This document shows, piece after piece, positions 26,389 through 35,197 of a stretch of 64,000 nucleotides of DNA. The first letter of the stretch is position 1, and every line of letters begins with the position of its first letter. Under the pieces are notes generated by a model that did not search any database, had not been told where the DNA came from, and saw only the letters and a program-made list of their open reading frames with translations. Made by a program: the position numbers and the translations under genes. The stretch comes from an uncultured bacterium. Lineage in GTDB: Bacteria > Cyanobacteriota > Vampirovibrionia > Gastranaerophilales > Gastranaerophilaceae. Location of the stretch: positions 62,001 to 126,000 of the forward strand of contig CASDRS010000013.1 in the NCBI GenBank assembly GCA_949283255.1. Direction: 5' to 3'.

Positions 26389-27371
26389 TATAATATACCT
26401 GCCTTCTTATCATTTATATTTTTAATCCACTGCTGATTATTCAAATACCAGTCAATAGTTAACTTTACACCTTCCTCAAAAGTAATAGAAGGGGCCCAGC
26501 CAAGTTCTGATGTTATCTTATCATTAGAAATTGCATAACGTCTGTCATGCCCGAGTCTGTCCTCAACATATTCAATTGAACTCTCATCTTTACCCATAGC
26601 ATCCAAGATTAAACGAGTAATTTCAAGATTAGTCTTTTCGTTATGACCGCCAATATTATATACCTCTCCAATTTTTCCTTTATGAAGAACCACATCAATA
26701 GCCTCGCAATGGTCATATACATACAACCAATCTCTGACATTAAGCCCATCACCATAAACAGGAACCTTTTGGCCATTTAATAATCTAGATATAAAAAACG
26801 GAATAAGCTTTTCCGGATATTGATAAGGCCCATAATTGTTAGAACATCTTGTATTCAATGTCGGAAGCTTAAACGTTTCATAATATGCTCTAACAAGCAT
26901 ATCTGCACTCGCTTTACTTGCAGAATAAGGGCTGTTAGGTGCAAGAGGTGTTGTTTCATAAAAATACCCGCTCTTACCTAAGCTGCCGTAAACTTCATCA
27001 GTTGAAACTTGCAAAAAGCGTTCAACTCCCAACTCTTTTGATGCCTGTAACAGGTTAAGAGTTCCAAGAACATTTGTCTCTACAAAGATTTCAGGTCGTT
27101 TTATTGAATTATCAACATGAGATTCAGCAGCAAAATTAACCACAAAATCACAATCTTTAATTAAATCTCGAACTAACTCTTTATCACAAATATTTCCATG
27201 AACAAATGTATAGTTAGGGTTATCCTGAACATCAACAAGATTTTCTAAATTTCCGCAGTATGTAAGCGCATCAAGATTTATTACCTTGTAATCAGGATGT
27301 TTTTTTAATATATGCCTTACAAAACAACTTCCGATAAATCCGGCACCACCGGTAACTAACATAACCGTCAT
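26388..27371 (-). CDS. rfbB: dTDP-glucose 4,6-dehydratase
   Basis: A 327-residue SDR converting dTDP-glucose to dTDP-4-dehydro-6-deoxyglucose. The NAD site is [11 protein letters not shown]. The family signatures F-A-A-E-S-H-V-D-N-S, S-T-D-E-V-Y-G-S-L and the catalytic Y-S-A-S-K-A-S-A-D are present. R-C-S-N-N-Y-G-P-Y-Q-Y-P-E-K is diagnostic for RmlB. Coupled to rfbC and rfbD by one-base stop/start overlaps. Confidence 0.95.
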   Translation of the reverse strand: MTVMLVTGGAGFIGSCFVRHILKKHPDYKVINLDALTYCGNLENLVDVQDNPNYTFVHGNICDKELVRDLIKDCDFVVNFAAESHVDNSIKRPEIFVETNVLGTLNLLQASKELGVERFLQVSTDEVYGSLGKSGYFYETTPLAPNSPYSASKASADMLVRAYYETFKLPTLNTRCSNNYGPYQYPEKLIPFFISRLLNGQKVPVYGDGLNVRDWLYVYDHCEAIDVVLHKGKIGEVYNIGGHNEKTNLEITRLILDAMGKDESSIEYVEDRLGHDRRYAISNDKITSELGWAPSITFEEGVKLTIDWYLNNQQWIKNINDKKAGIL

Positions 27372-27916
27372 TATTGAAATACCTCCTTCAAAGTCGGCTG
27401 TTTTTTATCTTTTTCAGATAACACAGGCTCAAAATCTATTTCCCAATCAATACCAATATCAGGATCATTCCAAGCGATACCTCTATCATACGCAGGAGCA
27501 TATTCGCTTGATGTCTTATAAAGAAGCTCTGCCTCATCAGACAAAACAACAAAACCGTGCGCAAACCCATCAGGAATATACAACATGTGCTTGTTTTCTT
27601 CCGACAACAACACTTTTACATATTTCCCAAAAGTTTTTGATTGAGGTCTAATATCCACAGCTACATCATATATTTTACCTCTAGAACAGCGAACCAGCTT
27701 TGCCTGCCCGTAAGGAGCTTGCTGATAATGTAATCCTCTTAATACCTTAGCAGAAGATTTTGAATGGTTATCCTGCACAAACTCTACATCTATCCCATTT
27801 TTGACAAAATCAGATTTTTTATAACTTTCCATAAAAAATCCTCTATTATCACCAAAAACTTTTGGTTTTACCAAAACAACATCACTAATCTTTTGTCTTT
27901 CAAATTCAAACGGCAT
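27371..27916 (-). CDS. rfbC: dTDP-4-dehydrorhamnose 3,5-epimerase
   Basis: A 181-residue cupin-fold epimerase of RmlC type. Conserved segments include D-N-R-G-F-F-M-E-S-Y, Q-D-N-H-S-K-S and L-R-G-L-H-Y-Q, whose His is the catalytic base. K-L-V-R-C-S-R-G-K-I-Y-D-V-A-V-D-I-R and P-x-G-F-A-H-G-F follow. It heads the compact rfbCBDA block, 45 bases after the RgpF-like gene, so it may also be read from the long upstream transcript. Confidence 0.95.
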   Translation of the reverse strand: MPFEFERQKISDVVLVKPKVFGDNRGFFMESYKKSDFVKNGIDVEFVQDNHSKSSAKVLRGLHYQQAPYGQAKLVRCSRGKIYDVAVDIRPQSKTFGKYVKVLLSEENKHMLYIPDGFAHGFVVLSDEAELLYKTSSEYAPAYDRGIAWNDPDIGIDWEIDFEPVLSEKDKKQPTLKEVFQ

Positions 27917-27961
27917 TAAATATACTCCTTTTCTACTCCATGCACCATATTAGCATAAAAA

Positions 27962-29641
27962 TTATAAATCATTCTCTTTTCTTATAATTTTAGCTAACAC
28001 CGTATTTACCTGCTCAATATAATCCAAAGGATCATTCGAAAACTCTCTTAATGCATGTAAATAAACATTATTAAAAACCTTTACTTTTACTAAAGGCATT
28101 CGATAATCTCTAATCAATGTAAGAGGGTACACAGTTTTATTTACTTTTTTATATGGAAAATTCTCTTCAGAGACAAATACAGAAGATTTAAATCCTCTTT
28201 TCTGCAAATAATCGGTAAAAGGAATTTCGTATTTATTTATTACACCCTGAACCTTTTTTTGCCTCTTAACACCTAAAATAAAATCTTTAAAACATTTTGA
28301 ATTGAATACATTTTTTCTAAATACAAGGAAGAAAGACTGGATATGCCGAGGTAGATTTTTCCAAGTATAACCATTCAATGTATATCCCCAAAAATCAGCA
28401 TCTTTAACTGCATCAGACTCAAAACTTTCACGAAACGGAAACACAGGACCGTAACAAGAATCGTTACATAAAATAAGCTCTTGAACACCTTCTAGCAAAT
28501 TATTATCTAATAAAAACTTATAACCAAATTTATAAGATCCGAAATCATACTCATTATGACGTTTGATAATACAAACAGAAACAAGTTCCTTAAGTTTCTC
28601 TATTTCCTGTGGTAAAACTTGTCCATCACAAACAAAAACTATATTGTCTACTATTTCTCTCAAACCTTTTAAATAATAAATCTGAGATTCTAAAATCTTA
28701 CCTTCAGGACAAAATCCGGCAAATACAGCGACACGTCCGTTTTTTACTGGTGCAATTTCGAATGTACGCTCACAACTTATACTATTTTCAGGTGCTACAT
28801 ATTTTTTACGTTTCACTACTTTTAGAGGGAATCTATGCCATAATAGATATAAAACAAAACCTTTTTGTCTTTCCGTATAAACTAATTCTACAGAAAACAA
28901 CAGTTTGAACCATTTGCATACTTGTCCTGAAAAATATTTCAATCCAATATTCCTAAGCCCGCAATTCGGAGCCAAAAATGAAAAAACGCGTTCTAAAACA
29001 TGCGCATTAGATGCACACGCCCCCGTTTTAGAAAAAGAGTCAAAATCCTCAGCACTAATATCCGAAGAGATAATGCTATCAAAGATAGACATCCTTGCGA
29101 AAAATATAGTCCCTGATAAATACAGATTACTATTAAACCTTAAATTCAAACGCTTCATCATTTTATTCAGCATAAACTGCTCTTCAGGCACCAGTCCTGA
29201 AAAAGAAACCCAATAAACAGAACGTCCGCCATATCCAATAGTATTATCAGAATCATACTGATTAAGTAATCGTTTGAAATGATTTTTGGATATTAAAATC
29301 GAATCTATCAATGCATTTCGCCAAGCATAAGTTTTTATCGGAAATCCAAGTTTTGCTTTTGTGTGAATCTTTAGCACATAATCATAATCTTTAGGATTAA
29401 TCATTCTAAGAACTTGAATAAATGGCCATACATCATAACCCAAATTTTCAACTTTTATTATTTTTACATCTGGCTTAAACGCTTTTAATTTATTCACACA
29501 TTTTTCATCATAATTGCATAAGGTAACATACAAATCCCACTCACACCCGCAAATATTCTTCAGCTTTGATATCATATAATCAAGCTGATCAAGATAATAC
29601 AAATGCAAATGTACTAAAACCTTTTTATTACTCAAAATCAA
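27962..29641 (-). CDS. RgpF-like rhamnan synthesis glycosyltransferase
   Basis: A 559-residue protein resembling the rhamnan synthesis protein F family, which transfers rhamnose during cell-surface polysaccharide assembly. The N-terminal third has V-L-V-H-L-H-L-Y-Y and L-K-I-H-T-K, typical of that family. The C-terminal third, starting V-A-V-F-A-G-F-C-P-E-G, holds L-I-L-C-N-D-S-C-Y-G-P and D-F-W-G-Y-T, also typical. The middle part may link two transferase modules. The start overlaps the GT4 gene by 4 bases. Its place next to rfbCBDA supports use of dTDP-rhamnose. Confidence 0.82.
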   Translation of the reverse strand: MILSNKKVLVHLHLYYLDQLDYMISKLKNICGCEWDLYVTLCNYDEKCVNKLKAFKPDVKIIKVENLGYDVWPFIQVLRMINPKDYDYVLKIHTKAKLGFPIKTYAWRNALIDSILISKNHFKRLLNQYDSDNTIGYGGRSVYWVSFSGLVPEEQFMLNKMMKRLNLRFNSNLYLSGTIFFARMSIFDSIISSDISAEDFDSFSKTGACASNAHVLERVFSFLAPNCGLRNIGLKYFSGQVCKWFKLLFSVELVYTERQKGFVLYLLWHRFPLKVVKRKKYVAPENSISCERTFEIAPVKNGRVAVFAGFCPEGKILESQIYYLKGLREIVDNIVFVCDGQVLPQEIEKLKELVSVCIIKRHNEYDFGSYKFGYKFLLDNNLLEGVQELILCNDSCYGPVFPFRESFESDAVKDADFWGYTLNGYTWKNLPRHIQSFFLVFRKNVFNSKCFKDFILGVKRQKKVQGVINKYEIPFTDYLQKRGFKSSVFVSEENFPYKKVNKTVYPLTLIRDYRMPLVKVKVFNNVYLHALREFSNDPLDYIEQVNTVLAKIIRKENDL

Positions 29642-30813
29642 ACCCCTAACTTTTCATTAACAAGTTTCATAAAATTTTCTTCAAACATCTCCATAGTACT
29701 GGTTTCTAAAAACTTCTGCCGAACATTCTTTTTCATCGGAGCTAAAATTTCAGGATTATCAATAATTTTCATAAAAACATTACAAAGAGCCTTAGCATCC
29801 TCAGTCGGTACAATAAATCCACTCACCCCATCTTCTATTAAATAAGTTGAACCAACATCCCGACTAATGACAGAAGGTACTCCAAACATAGCAGCTTCAG
29901 CTACAACAAGAGGGGCAGGATCATCCCTTGAGACACACATCAACAAGTCTGATTGCTTGTACAAATCATTTAACAATGCCCTATCTGTTATTTCACCTAA
30001 CATTTCTATTTCAGCTAGCTTAACGGTTTTAAAAAAATTACAGTTTTGTGAATTTGCTTTTCCGACAATTTTGAAGGTAACTTTATTTGCATACTCAAAA
30101 GGCAAAAGATTTATAGCTTCCACTAAAATGTCACATCCTTTACGCTTATTCAGCTGTCCAACAAAAGAGAATATAAGCTTTTGGGGATTAACCTTTTTAG
30201 GCACAAAATTCTTACATTCATCAACTAATCCATTATGAACTATTTTTATATTCTTTGAATACTCTGAAAAAAACTGTTTGGAATAGTCACTCACCGTATA
30301 AATTTCTTCAACTTCTTTTAAAACATCAACAATAGATGGACAATTATAACAGGCTTCTGAATAATATTTTAAAAAATCAGTTTCAAGGCTTCTGGCTTCG
30401 TGGATAAGCCATATAAATTTTACACAATCATGCATATACCACACCGCACGATAAGTAACAATTGTATTTGCAATAACAAGATCAAACATTTTAGCAAGCT
30501 TCACAAAACCGTTTATATCGGCATATATATGCTTTATTATACACACAGGAACACCTATTTCTCTATAACGTTCCTTAAGCTTTCCGTCCAAATAAGAAAC
30601 AACCATAACCTCAAAATTATGTTTTTTTAAAATTTTTGCAATATTAAAAAGCACAAGAGGAGCACCTGTGTATTCAAGTTCATGCGTTATAAGCAATATT
30701 CTCTTGCGACCTGTATGCAAATTTTCTGCCTGTGTAAATACCTCTTTAGGGATATGATAAATATTTTCCTTACATACACGATAAATCTTTTTGCAGAACT
30801 CCAACAAAGACAT
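29638..30813 (-). CDS. Glycosyltransferase family 4
   Basis: A 391-residue GT-B glycosyltransferase. The N-terminal domain contains L-L-I-T-H-E-L-E-Y-T-G-A-P-L. The C-terminal donor domain has F-S-F-V-G-Q-L-N-K-R-K-G-C-D and the E-x7-E element at about residues 304-330 (C-V-S-R-D-D-P-A-P-L-V-V-A-E-A-A-M-F-G-V). It probably adds a sugar to a lipid-linked intermediate at the inner face of the membrane. Donor and acceptor are not predictable. It is coupled to the RgpF-like gene and 2 bases from the HAD gene. Confidence 0.85.
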   Translation of the reverse strand: MSLLEFCKKIYRVCKENIYHIPKEVFTQAENLHTGRKRILLITHELEYTGAPLVLFNIAKILKKHNFEVMVVSYLDGKLKERYREIGVPVCIIKHIYADINGFVKLAKMFDLVIANTIVTYRAVWYMHDCVKFIWLIHEARSLETDFLKYYSEACYNCPSIVDVLKEVEEIYTVSDYSKQFFSEYSKNIKIVHNGLVDECKNFVPKKVNPQKLIFSFVGQLNKRKGCDILVEAINLLPFEYANKVTFKIVGKANSQNCNFFKTVKLAEIEMLGEITDRALLNDLYKQSDLLMCVSRDDPAPLVVAEAAMFGVPSVISRDVGSTYLIEDGVSGFIVPTEDAKALCNVFMKIIDNPEILAPMKKNVRQKFLETSTMEMFEENFMKLVNEKLGV

Positions 30814-30815
30814 AA

Positions 30816-31469
30816 CTAAACTCCAACTATACGCAAGATTTCATCAGGTGACTCTACAATATATTTTGCACCCTCTTTCTCCAAAACTTCTCTGGAACGA
30901 AATCCCCAACAGCACCCTATACAATCAATCTTGGCATTTCTGGCTGTTTGCACATCAGTCTCAGAATCTCCAACATAAATAACATCATCTCTACTTACAT
31001 TAAGTTCTCTCATTGCTTTAAGAACACTATCAGGAGCCGGCTTTTTACGAACACCCTCAGCCTCGTTCTCGCCGATTGCAATTTGAATTAAATTTCCAAA
31101 ATACTTTTTACAAAGCTCTTTTACTGCAGCATCAAACTTATTTGACACAACAGCAGTCGGAATTTCATTATTTTTTAAAACTTCTAGCATTTTAATAATT
31201 CCATTATAAGGAGCAGTTTTATTATACATATTTTCTGAATAATGTTTCTTAAATATTGCCAAACATTTTTCAACATCAGTTTTGTCAATTTCAGAAGGAA
31301 CAGCTCGCTCAATCAGCTTTCTTACCCCGTTTCCAACAAAACATCTAACCTCTTCTAAACTTCTTTGAGGATAACTCATCTGCGCCAACGCAAAATTTGT
31401 GCTATCACACAAATCCTCCAAAGTATTTAAAAGAGTTCCGTCTAAATCAAAAATTACACACCTAATCAT
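30816..31469 (-). CDS. HAD-superfamily phosphatase (Gph-like)
   Basis: A 217-residue HAD hydrolase. Motif I is F-D-L-D-G-T-L, motif II V-V-S-N-K, and motif III/IV is K-P-A-P-D with V-G-D-S-E-T-D. The small cap between residues 15 and 85 fits phosphoglycolate phosphatase-like members. The ATG at 31469 overlaps the upstream TGA (4-base overlap), which decides the start. In a sugar locus it more likely dephosphorylates a sugar phosphate than phosphoglycolate; that is inference from context. Confidence 0.85.
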   Translation of the reverse strand: MIRCVIFDLDGTLLNTLEDLCDSTNFALAQMSYPQRSLEEVRCFVGNGVRKLIERAVPSEIDKTDVEKCLAIFKKHYSENMYNKTAPYNGIIKMLEVLKNNEIPTAVVSNKFDAAVKELCKKYFGNLIQIAIGENEAEGVRKKPAPDSVLKAMRELNVSRDDVIYVGDSETDVQTARNAKIDCIGCCWGFRSREVLEKEGAKYIVESPDEILRIVGV

Positions 31470-31924
31470 ACCTGCCACTCTACCGCAATTTTAATAACAA
31501 CTTTTCTTACATTATCCTGTAAACACATTGTTGTAATCTGAGGAGCATGAGCATCTTCCGGGAAAAACACTGCAAAATTAGTACCGTTCAAATACACCCT
31601 GTTCAATTCAAACTTAGGTTTTTTATAAAACAAAATATCCTTTACATAATCATAACCTTCTTGAACTTTCAACCCATCAATATTAATATGATCAATTCTC
31701 TCCGTACCATATATTAAAAGCTGGATATCAATATATTTTCTATGCGCCTCCAGAGTGCACTCCAATTCACTTCTGGTTACATAATCATCAATATTAGCGT
31801 AAACCTTATCACTCAATACATAATGACCACAAGGTGTATTCACATTTAAGCTTCTCACAAAATCTATTATTTCAGGAGTTATAAAATCATATCTTGATAA
31901 ATTTTCTAAACTATCTAATATCAT
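31466..31924 (-). CDS. YhcH/YjgK/YiaL (NanQ-like) family protein
   Basis: A 152-residue cupin-like protein of the YhcH/YiaL/EbgC family. It carries the family motif E-A-H-R-K-Y-I-D-I-Q and the metal-site segment F-F-P-E-D-A-H-A-P. Characterised members act on sugar anomers or open-chain sugars such as sialic acid. The 5' end overlaps the transketolase gene by 14 bases and the 3' end overlaps the HAD gene by 4, so it is firmly embedded in the operon. No sialic acid gene is seen, so the substrate here is likely another sugar. Confidence 0.85.
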   Translation of the reverse strand: MILDSLENLSRYDFITPEIIDFVRSLNVNTPCGHYVLSDKVYANIDDYVTRSELECTLEAHRKYIDIQLLIYGTERIDHINIDGLKVQEGYDYVKDILFYKKPKFELNRVYLNGTNFAVFFPEDAHAPQITTMCLQDNVRKVVIKIAVEWQV

Positions 31925-32747
31925 ATCTTAATTCTTCCAACGCTTTCTCATACTCTTCTTTGTTAGGAGCCTTTCCATGCCAGCCCGCATTATTTTCCAT
32001 AAAGCTTACACCCTTACCTTTAACAGTATTAGCAACAATAGCAGTAGGCTTATTAGAAGCTTTTGCTAACTCAATAGCATCATATACTTGAACAATATCA
32101 TGCCCGTTAATTTCAATCACATTCCAATTAAAAGCTCGAATCTTTTCAGGAAGATTATCTAAAGCTTTAATATCTTCAGTACATCCATCAATCTGAAGCC
32201 TATTTCTATCAATGATGGCAATAACATTATCTAATTTTTTAGCTGCAGCATCCATAAAGGCTTCCCAAACACTGCCTTCCTGCAACTCACCGTCCCCCAT
32301 AAGAACAAACACATTCGCAGGATTTTTATCAAGCTTTAATCCAATCGCCATACCACATGCAATTGCCAATCCTTGCCCTAACGAACCAGACGCAGCATCC
32401 ACCCCAGGACAAACTGTAGAAGGATGCCCCTGCAATCTTGAACCGAATTTTCTAAAAGTCATAAGCTCTTCTTTAGGAAAATAACCCATCTGCGCAAGAT
32501 TAGAATAATAAATCGGAGAAACATGACCCTTTGACAAAACGAATCTGTCTCTTGTTGCAAAATTTTTGTCATCAAACCACTTTGGAGCCAATTTCATACA
32601 CTTATGAAACAATACTGTCAAAAGCTCGACAGACGATAAAGACCCGCCAATATGACCGGATTGGGCGTTATAAACCATCTTTATAACATTTTCTCTATTT
32701 TCTTGGCAAAATTTTCTTAACTTTTCAACATCAGATTTTTCTAACAT
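31911..32747 (-). CDS. Transketolase N-terminal (TPP) half
   Basis: A 278-residue protein equal to the N-terminal third of transketolase. G-H-I-G-G-S-L-S-S-V-E, S-K-G-H-V-S-P and G-D-G-E-L-Q-E-G-S-V-W-E-A form the TPP and magnesium site. The start is ATG 32747, with GGAG 7 bases upstream; a TTG four codons earlier has no such site. In split transketolases the C-terminal (pyrimidine) half normally lies directly downstream, but here YhcH follows and no C-half is seen in the window. It may pair with a distant partner or act on a dedicated sugar. Confidence 0.88.
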   Translation of the reverse strand: MLEKSDVEKLRKFCQENRENVIKMVYNAQSGHIGGSLSSVELLTVLFHKCMKLAPKWFDDKNFATRDRFVLSKGHVSPIYYSNLAQMGYFPKEELMTFRKFGSRLQGHPSTVCPGVDAASGSLGQGLAIACGMAIGLKLDKNPANVFVLMGDGELQEGSVWEAFMDAAAKKLDNVIAIIDRNRLQIDGCTEDIKALDNLPEKIRAFNWNVIEINGHDIVQVYDAIELAKASNKPTAIVANTVKGKGVSFMENNAGWHGKAPNKEEYEKALEELRYDIR

Positions 32748-32748
32748 A

Positions 32749-33462
32749 TTAAGCTCCAAATTTTTCTTTTATGACATTTAAAACAAATAAAGGCAACGTA
32801 GGAAATATACGTTTTATTCTCTGCGGTTCTTTAACCGTACGATATAGCCACTCAAGCCCCAATTTTTGGTATATAACAGGAGCTCTTTTTACGACTCCGG
32901 ACCATACATCAAAGCTTCCGCCAATACCGATTAATACTGCACCAGGCAATAATTCTTTCGCTCTTTTGATAAAAAATTCTTGTTTTGGAGAACCCAATGC
33001 AACCAAAACCAACTTTGCCCCGGACTCGCCTAATTCTTTTAAAACTCGTTCATCATCCTTAAAATATCCGTCCTGAACATAACACACATTCATATCAGGA
33101 TTTTCTTTATGAACATTTAATACAGCTTTTTCTACAATCTCGGGTTTTGCTCCGACAAATGCAATCGGCAAAGACTTCTCGCTAAATTTATCTATTAATT
33201 TTCTTGCAAACTCAACTCCAGGAATACGTCTTACATGATATCCCAAAATTTTCAATCCGATTTCGACACCTATTCCGTCAGGGATAACCATATCTGCATT
33301 TTCTAAAACATTTGCGAAATCCTGATTTTTTTGAGCATACTGAATCATCTCAGGATTAATAGTTACAACCTGTCCATGTTTTTCCGTAATATACTCTAAC
33401 GCCTCTTCAAACGTAAAAGTATCTACATTAAAGCCCTGTAATTTTACTGTTTGTCTTTCCAT
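32749..33462 (-). CDS. WecG/TagA/CpsF-family glycosyltransferase
   Basis: A 237-residue GT26 glycosyltransferase. It has the family motifs T-I-N-P-E-M-I-Q-Y-A, A-D-M-V-I-P-D-G-I-G-V-E and L-V-A-L-G-S-P-K-Q-E, and ends in F-W-S-G-like G-S-F-D-V-W-S-G followed by R-A-P and E-W-L-Y-R. Such enzymes add a ManNAc/ManNAcA-type or related sugar as an early step on a lipid-linked acceptor. The start is ATG 33462; a GTG eight codons earlier is possible. It is one base from the transketolase gene. Confidence 0.9.
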   Translation of the reverse strand: MERQTVKLQGFNVDTFTFEEALEYITEKHGQVVTINPEMIQYAQKNQDFANVLENADMVIPDGIGVEIGLKILGYHVRRIPGVEFARKLIDKFSEKSLPIAFVGAKPEIVEKAVLNVHKENPDMNVCYVQDGYFKDDERVLKELGESGAKLVLVALGSPKQEFFIKRAKELLPGAVLIGIGGSFDVWSGVVKRAPVIYQKLGLEWLYRTVKEPQRIKRIFPTLPLFVLNVIKEKFGA

Positions 33463-33501
33463 AATAAGCCAATTATAACCTAACACACCACGATTAGCAA
33501 G

Positions 33502-34593
33502 TTATTTACCTTCCTTAACGCATAATTCACAACACATCTGACACGCACCAAAAACCTTAGCAGCTTTAAGATTTTTTCTAAAGCACCTGTATTTAGGAAG
33601 ATTAAATACCTCTTTAATACTCATATCTTTAACATTCCCGATTTTTTGAGATAAACAAGGATAAACATCACCCGCAGGATTTATCATCATATTGGAGAAC
33701 GGATACCTACAAGGCTCGTATATCTCATCCACAGGAGTATCCGCCGGAGTATTAAAAAAGTTCTCGATAGATTTTAGCGGATCTTTATTATACTCAAATT
33801 TTGGAGAAAATCTCAGCTTTACCTGCGATTTTTTCGATAAAGCCTCCAGTTCCTTATATACTTCCTTGAAATGTTCCATATCAAAATATTTGTCTATTGG
33901 GTAATTGTTATTAAACTCTGGAACAAAACTGTCAAACAAAACCGAATTTTGTTTAAGATCATTGTTTCTTAAAAAAGATATTGACAAAAAATTAAACTTC
34001 ATCTCATCACAAAGCTTATACAATTTAACCAAATCATCAAGATTATTTTCCAAAACAATAGTTTTTATATCTATCAAAGGTCTTTTTGAACGTGAATTCA
34101 TCATCTCAAAGTTGTGCATTATCTTATCAAAAATCCCTTTTTGTGCACGATTTTTATCATGATTTTCGCCATAACCGTCAAGAGAAACCGATAAAAGCAT
34201 CATCTTACTTTTGATAAATGCATCAATAATTTCTTCATTAATCAAAATTCCGTTTGATACTACATTTAACTTGCCATGAACCTTCTTTGATGTTGCCATC
34301 AAAATATCTATAAAATCTTTTCTAATTAAAGGTTCGCCACCCACAAGAGTAACAAAAGAATACCACGGTATCTGGTCTATAACTCTATACCACTCCTCTG
34401 TAGTTAACTCTTCTTTTGCTCTGTCATTTCCGACATAACAATAAGGGCAACGCAAATTGCATCGATATGTCAACTCGAAAAAATACCTCAAAGGAATAAG
34501 AGCCTTCCCCAACTTGTTATAATATGACGGCAGAGCATATAAATTCCTGCCTAAATCAAAAAGATTTGATAAATTTACCACTACCCTCTCCAA
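33502..34593 (-). CDS. Radical SAM/SPASM-domain protein
   Basis: A 363-residue radical SAM enzyme. The cluster motif C-N-L-R-C-P-Y-C is near residue 45, and G-G-E-P-L (residues about 88-92) binds SAM. The C-terminal cysteines (C-R-Y-P, Y-P-C-L, C-F-R-K, C-Q-M-C-C-E-L-C) fit a SPASM domain with auxiliary clusters. Start is TTG 34593 (AGGA 7 bases upstream) or GTG 34581 (GGAGAGG just upstream). It heads the glycan operon. SPASM enzymes modify peptides, but some act in sugar or lipid pathways; no precursor peptide is evident nearby. Confidence 0.85.
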   Translation of the reverse strand: MERVVVNLSNLFDLGRNLYALPSYYNKLGKALIPLRYFFELTYRCNLRCPYCYVGNDRAKEELTTEEWYRVIDQIPWYSFVTLVGGEPLIRKDFIDILMATSKKVHGKLNVVSNGILINEEIIDAFIKSKMMLLSVSLDGYGENHDKNRAQKGIFDKIMHNFEMMNSRSKRPLIDIKTIVLENNLDDLVKLYKLCDEMKFNFLSISFLRNNDLKQNSVLFDSFVPEFNNNYPIDKYFDMEHFKEVYKELEALSKKSQVKLRFSPKFEYNKDPLKSIENFFNTPADTPVDEIYEPCRYPFSNMMINPAGDVYPCLSQKIGNVKDMSIKEVFNLPKYRCFRKNLKAAKVFGACQMCCELCVKEGK

Positions 34594-34634
34594 ATTTAAT
34601 TCCTACTTATAAAATTTTATAACAAAAAAAGTAC

Positions 34635-34663
34635 TTGACAAAATGTTAGGATTGCCTTACATT
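34635..34663 (+). promoter_or_regulatory. DtxR-type promoter with embedded operator
   Basis: TTGACA (34635-34640), 17-base spacer, TACATT (34658-34663). Between and over them lies an inverted repeat, AATGTTAGG and CCTTACATT, 9-bp arms with one mismatch and a 4-base centre (34642-34663). The TTAGG...CCTTA core resembles operators of DtxR/IdeR-type iron repressors. A repressor bound here would block its own promoter. The 106-base leader after the -10 shows no riboswitch I recognise. Confidence 0.7.
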
Positions 34664-34769
34664 ATAGCTGTAAAAATTTACAGGGCTAAAATTAGCTCAT
34701 TTTCGCGACAGGGATTACGACTTGAATAAAAAAAACAATTAACCTGCAACCTTAAGTGAGGGAAAAACA

Positions 34770-35195
34770 TTGACAGAAAAGCAATTAACATCCAGCTTAG
34801 AAGATTATATTGAAGTCATAAGCAATCATATAAAACAGCACCAAAAAGTTAGAGCTGTTGATATTTCAAAAGAACTTGGAGTAACAAGAGCGTCAGTCAG
34901 CGAAGCATTAAAAAGACTTGCCGAAATAGGGCTAATCAAATATTCAAGATATGACGTGATTGCAATAACAGAAAAAGGCGAACAAGTTGCTAAAAAAATA
35001 ATAGATAAACACAAACTTTTAGAAGATTTTTTTTGTACGGCATTAGGACTCGACAAAACCGAAGCAGCTGAAAATGCCTGCCGTATAGAGCACGTAATCA
35101 CTGAAAAAGTTTATAACAGGTTAGCGGATTATGTCCGATTCAGTCAAAAAAATCCTGATTTTAACAAAGAATTTTTAAAAACCATAAAGGAATAA
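34770..35195 (+). CDS. DtxR/MntR-family metal-dependent regulator
   Basis: A 141-residue protein. An N-terminal winged helix (V-R-A-V-D-I-S-K-E-L-G-V-T-R-A-S-V-S-E-A) is followed by the metal-binding dimer domain with A-C-R-I-E-H, which supplies typical ligands (C, E, H). There is no C-terminal SH3-like domain, so it resembles MntR or short DtxR members. It starts at TTG with GTGAGGG 7 bases upstream. By family knowledge it represses transcription when loaded with Fe(II) or Mn(II). The inverted repeat in its promoter suggests autoregulation, and the downstream membrane gene begins 2 bases after its stop. Confidence 0.88.
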   Translation: MTEKQLTSSLEDYIEVISNHIKQHQKVRAVDISKELGVTRASVSEALKRLAEIGLIKYSRYDVIAITEKGEQVAKKIIDKHKLLEDFFCTALGLDKTEAAENACRIEHVITEKVYNRLADYVRFSQKNPDFNKEFLKTIKE

Positions 35196-35197
35196 CA

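Noticed and set aside
34664..34769. Riboswitch in the leader of the DtxR-type gene
   Set aside because: I compared it by eye with the manganese, c-di-GMP and SAM riboswitch cores and saw no match; only weak hairpins are present.
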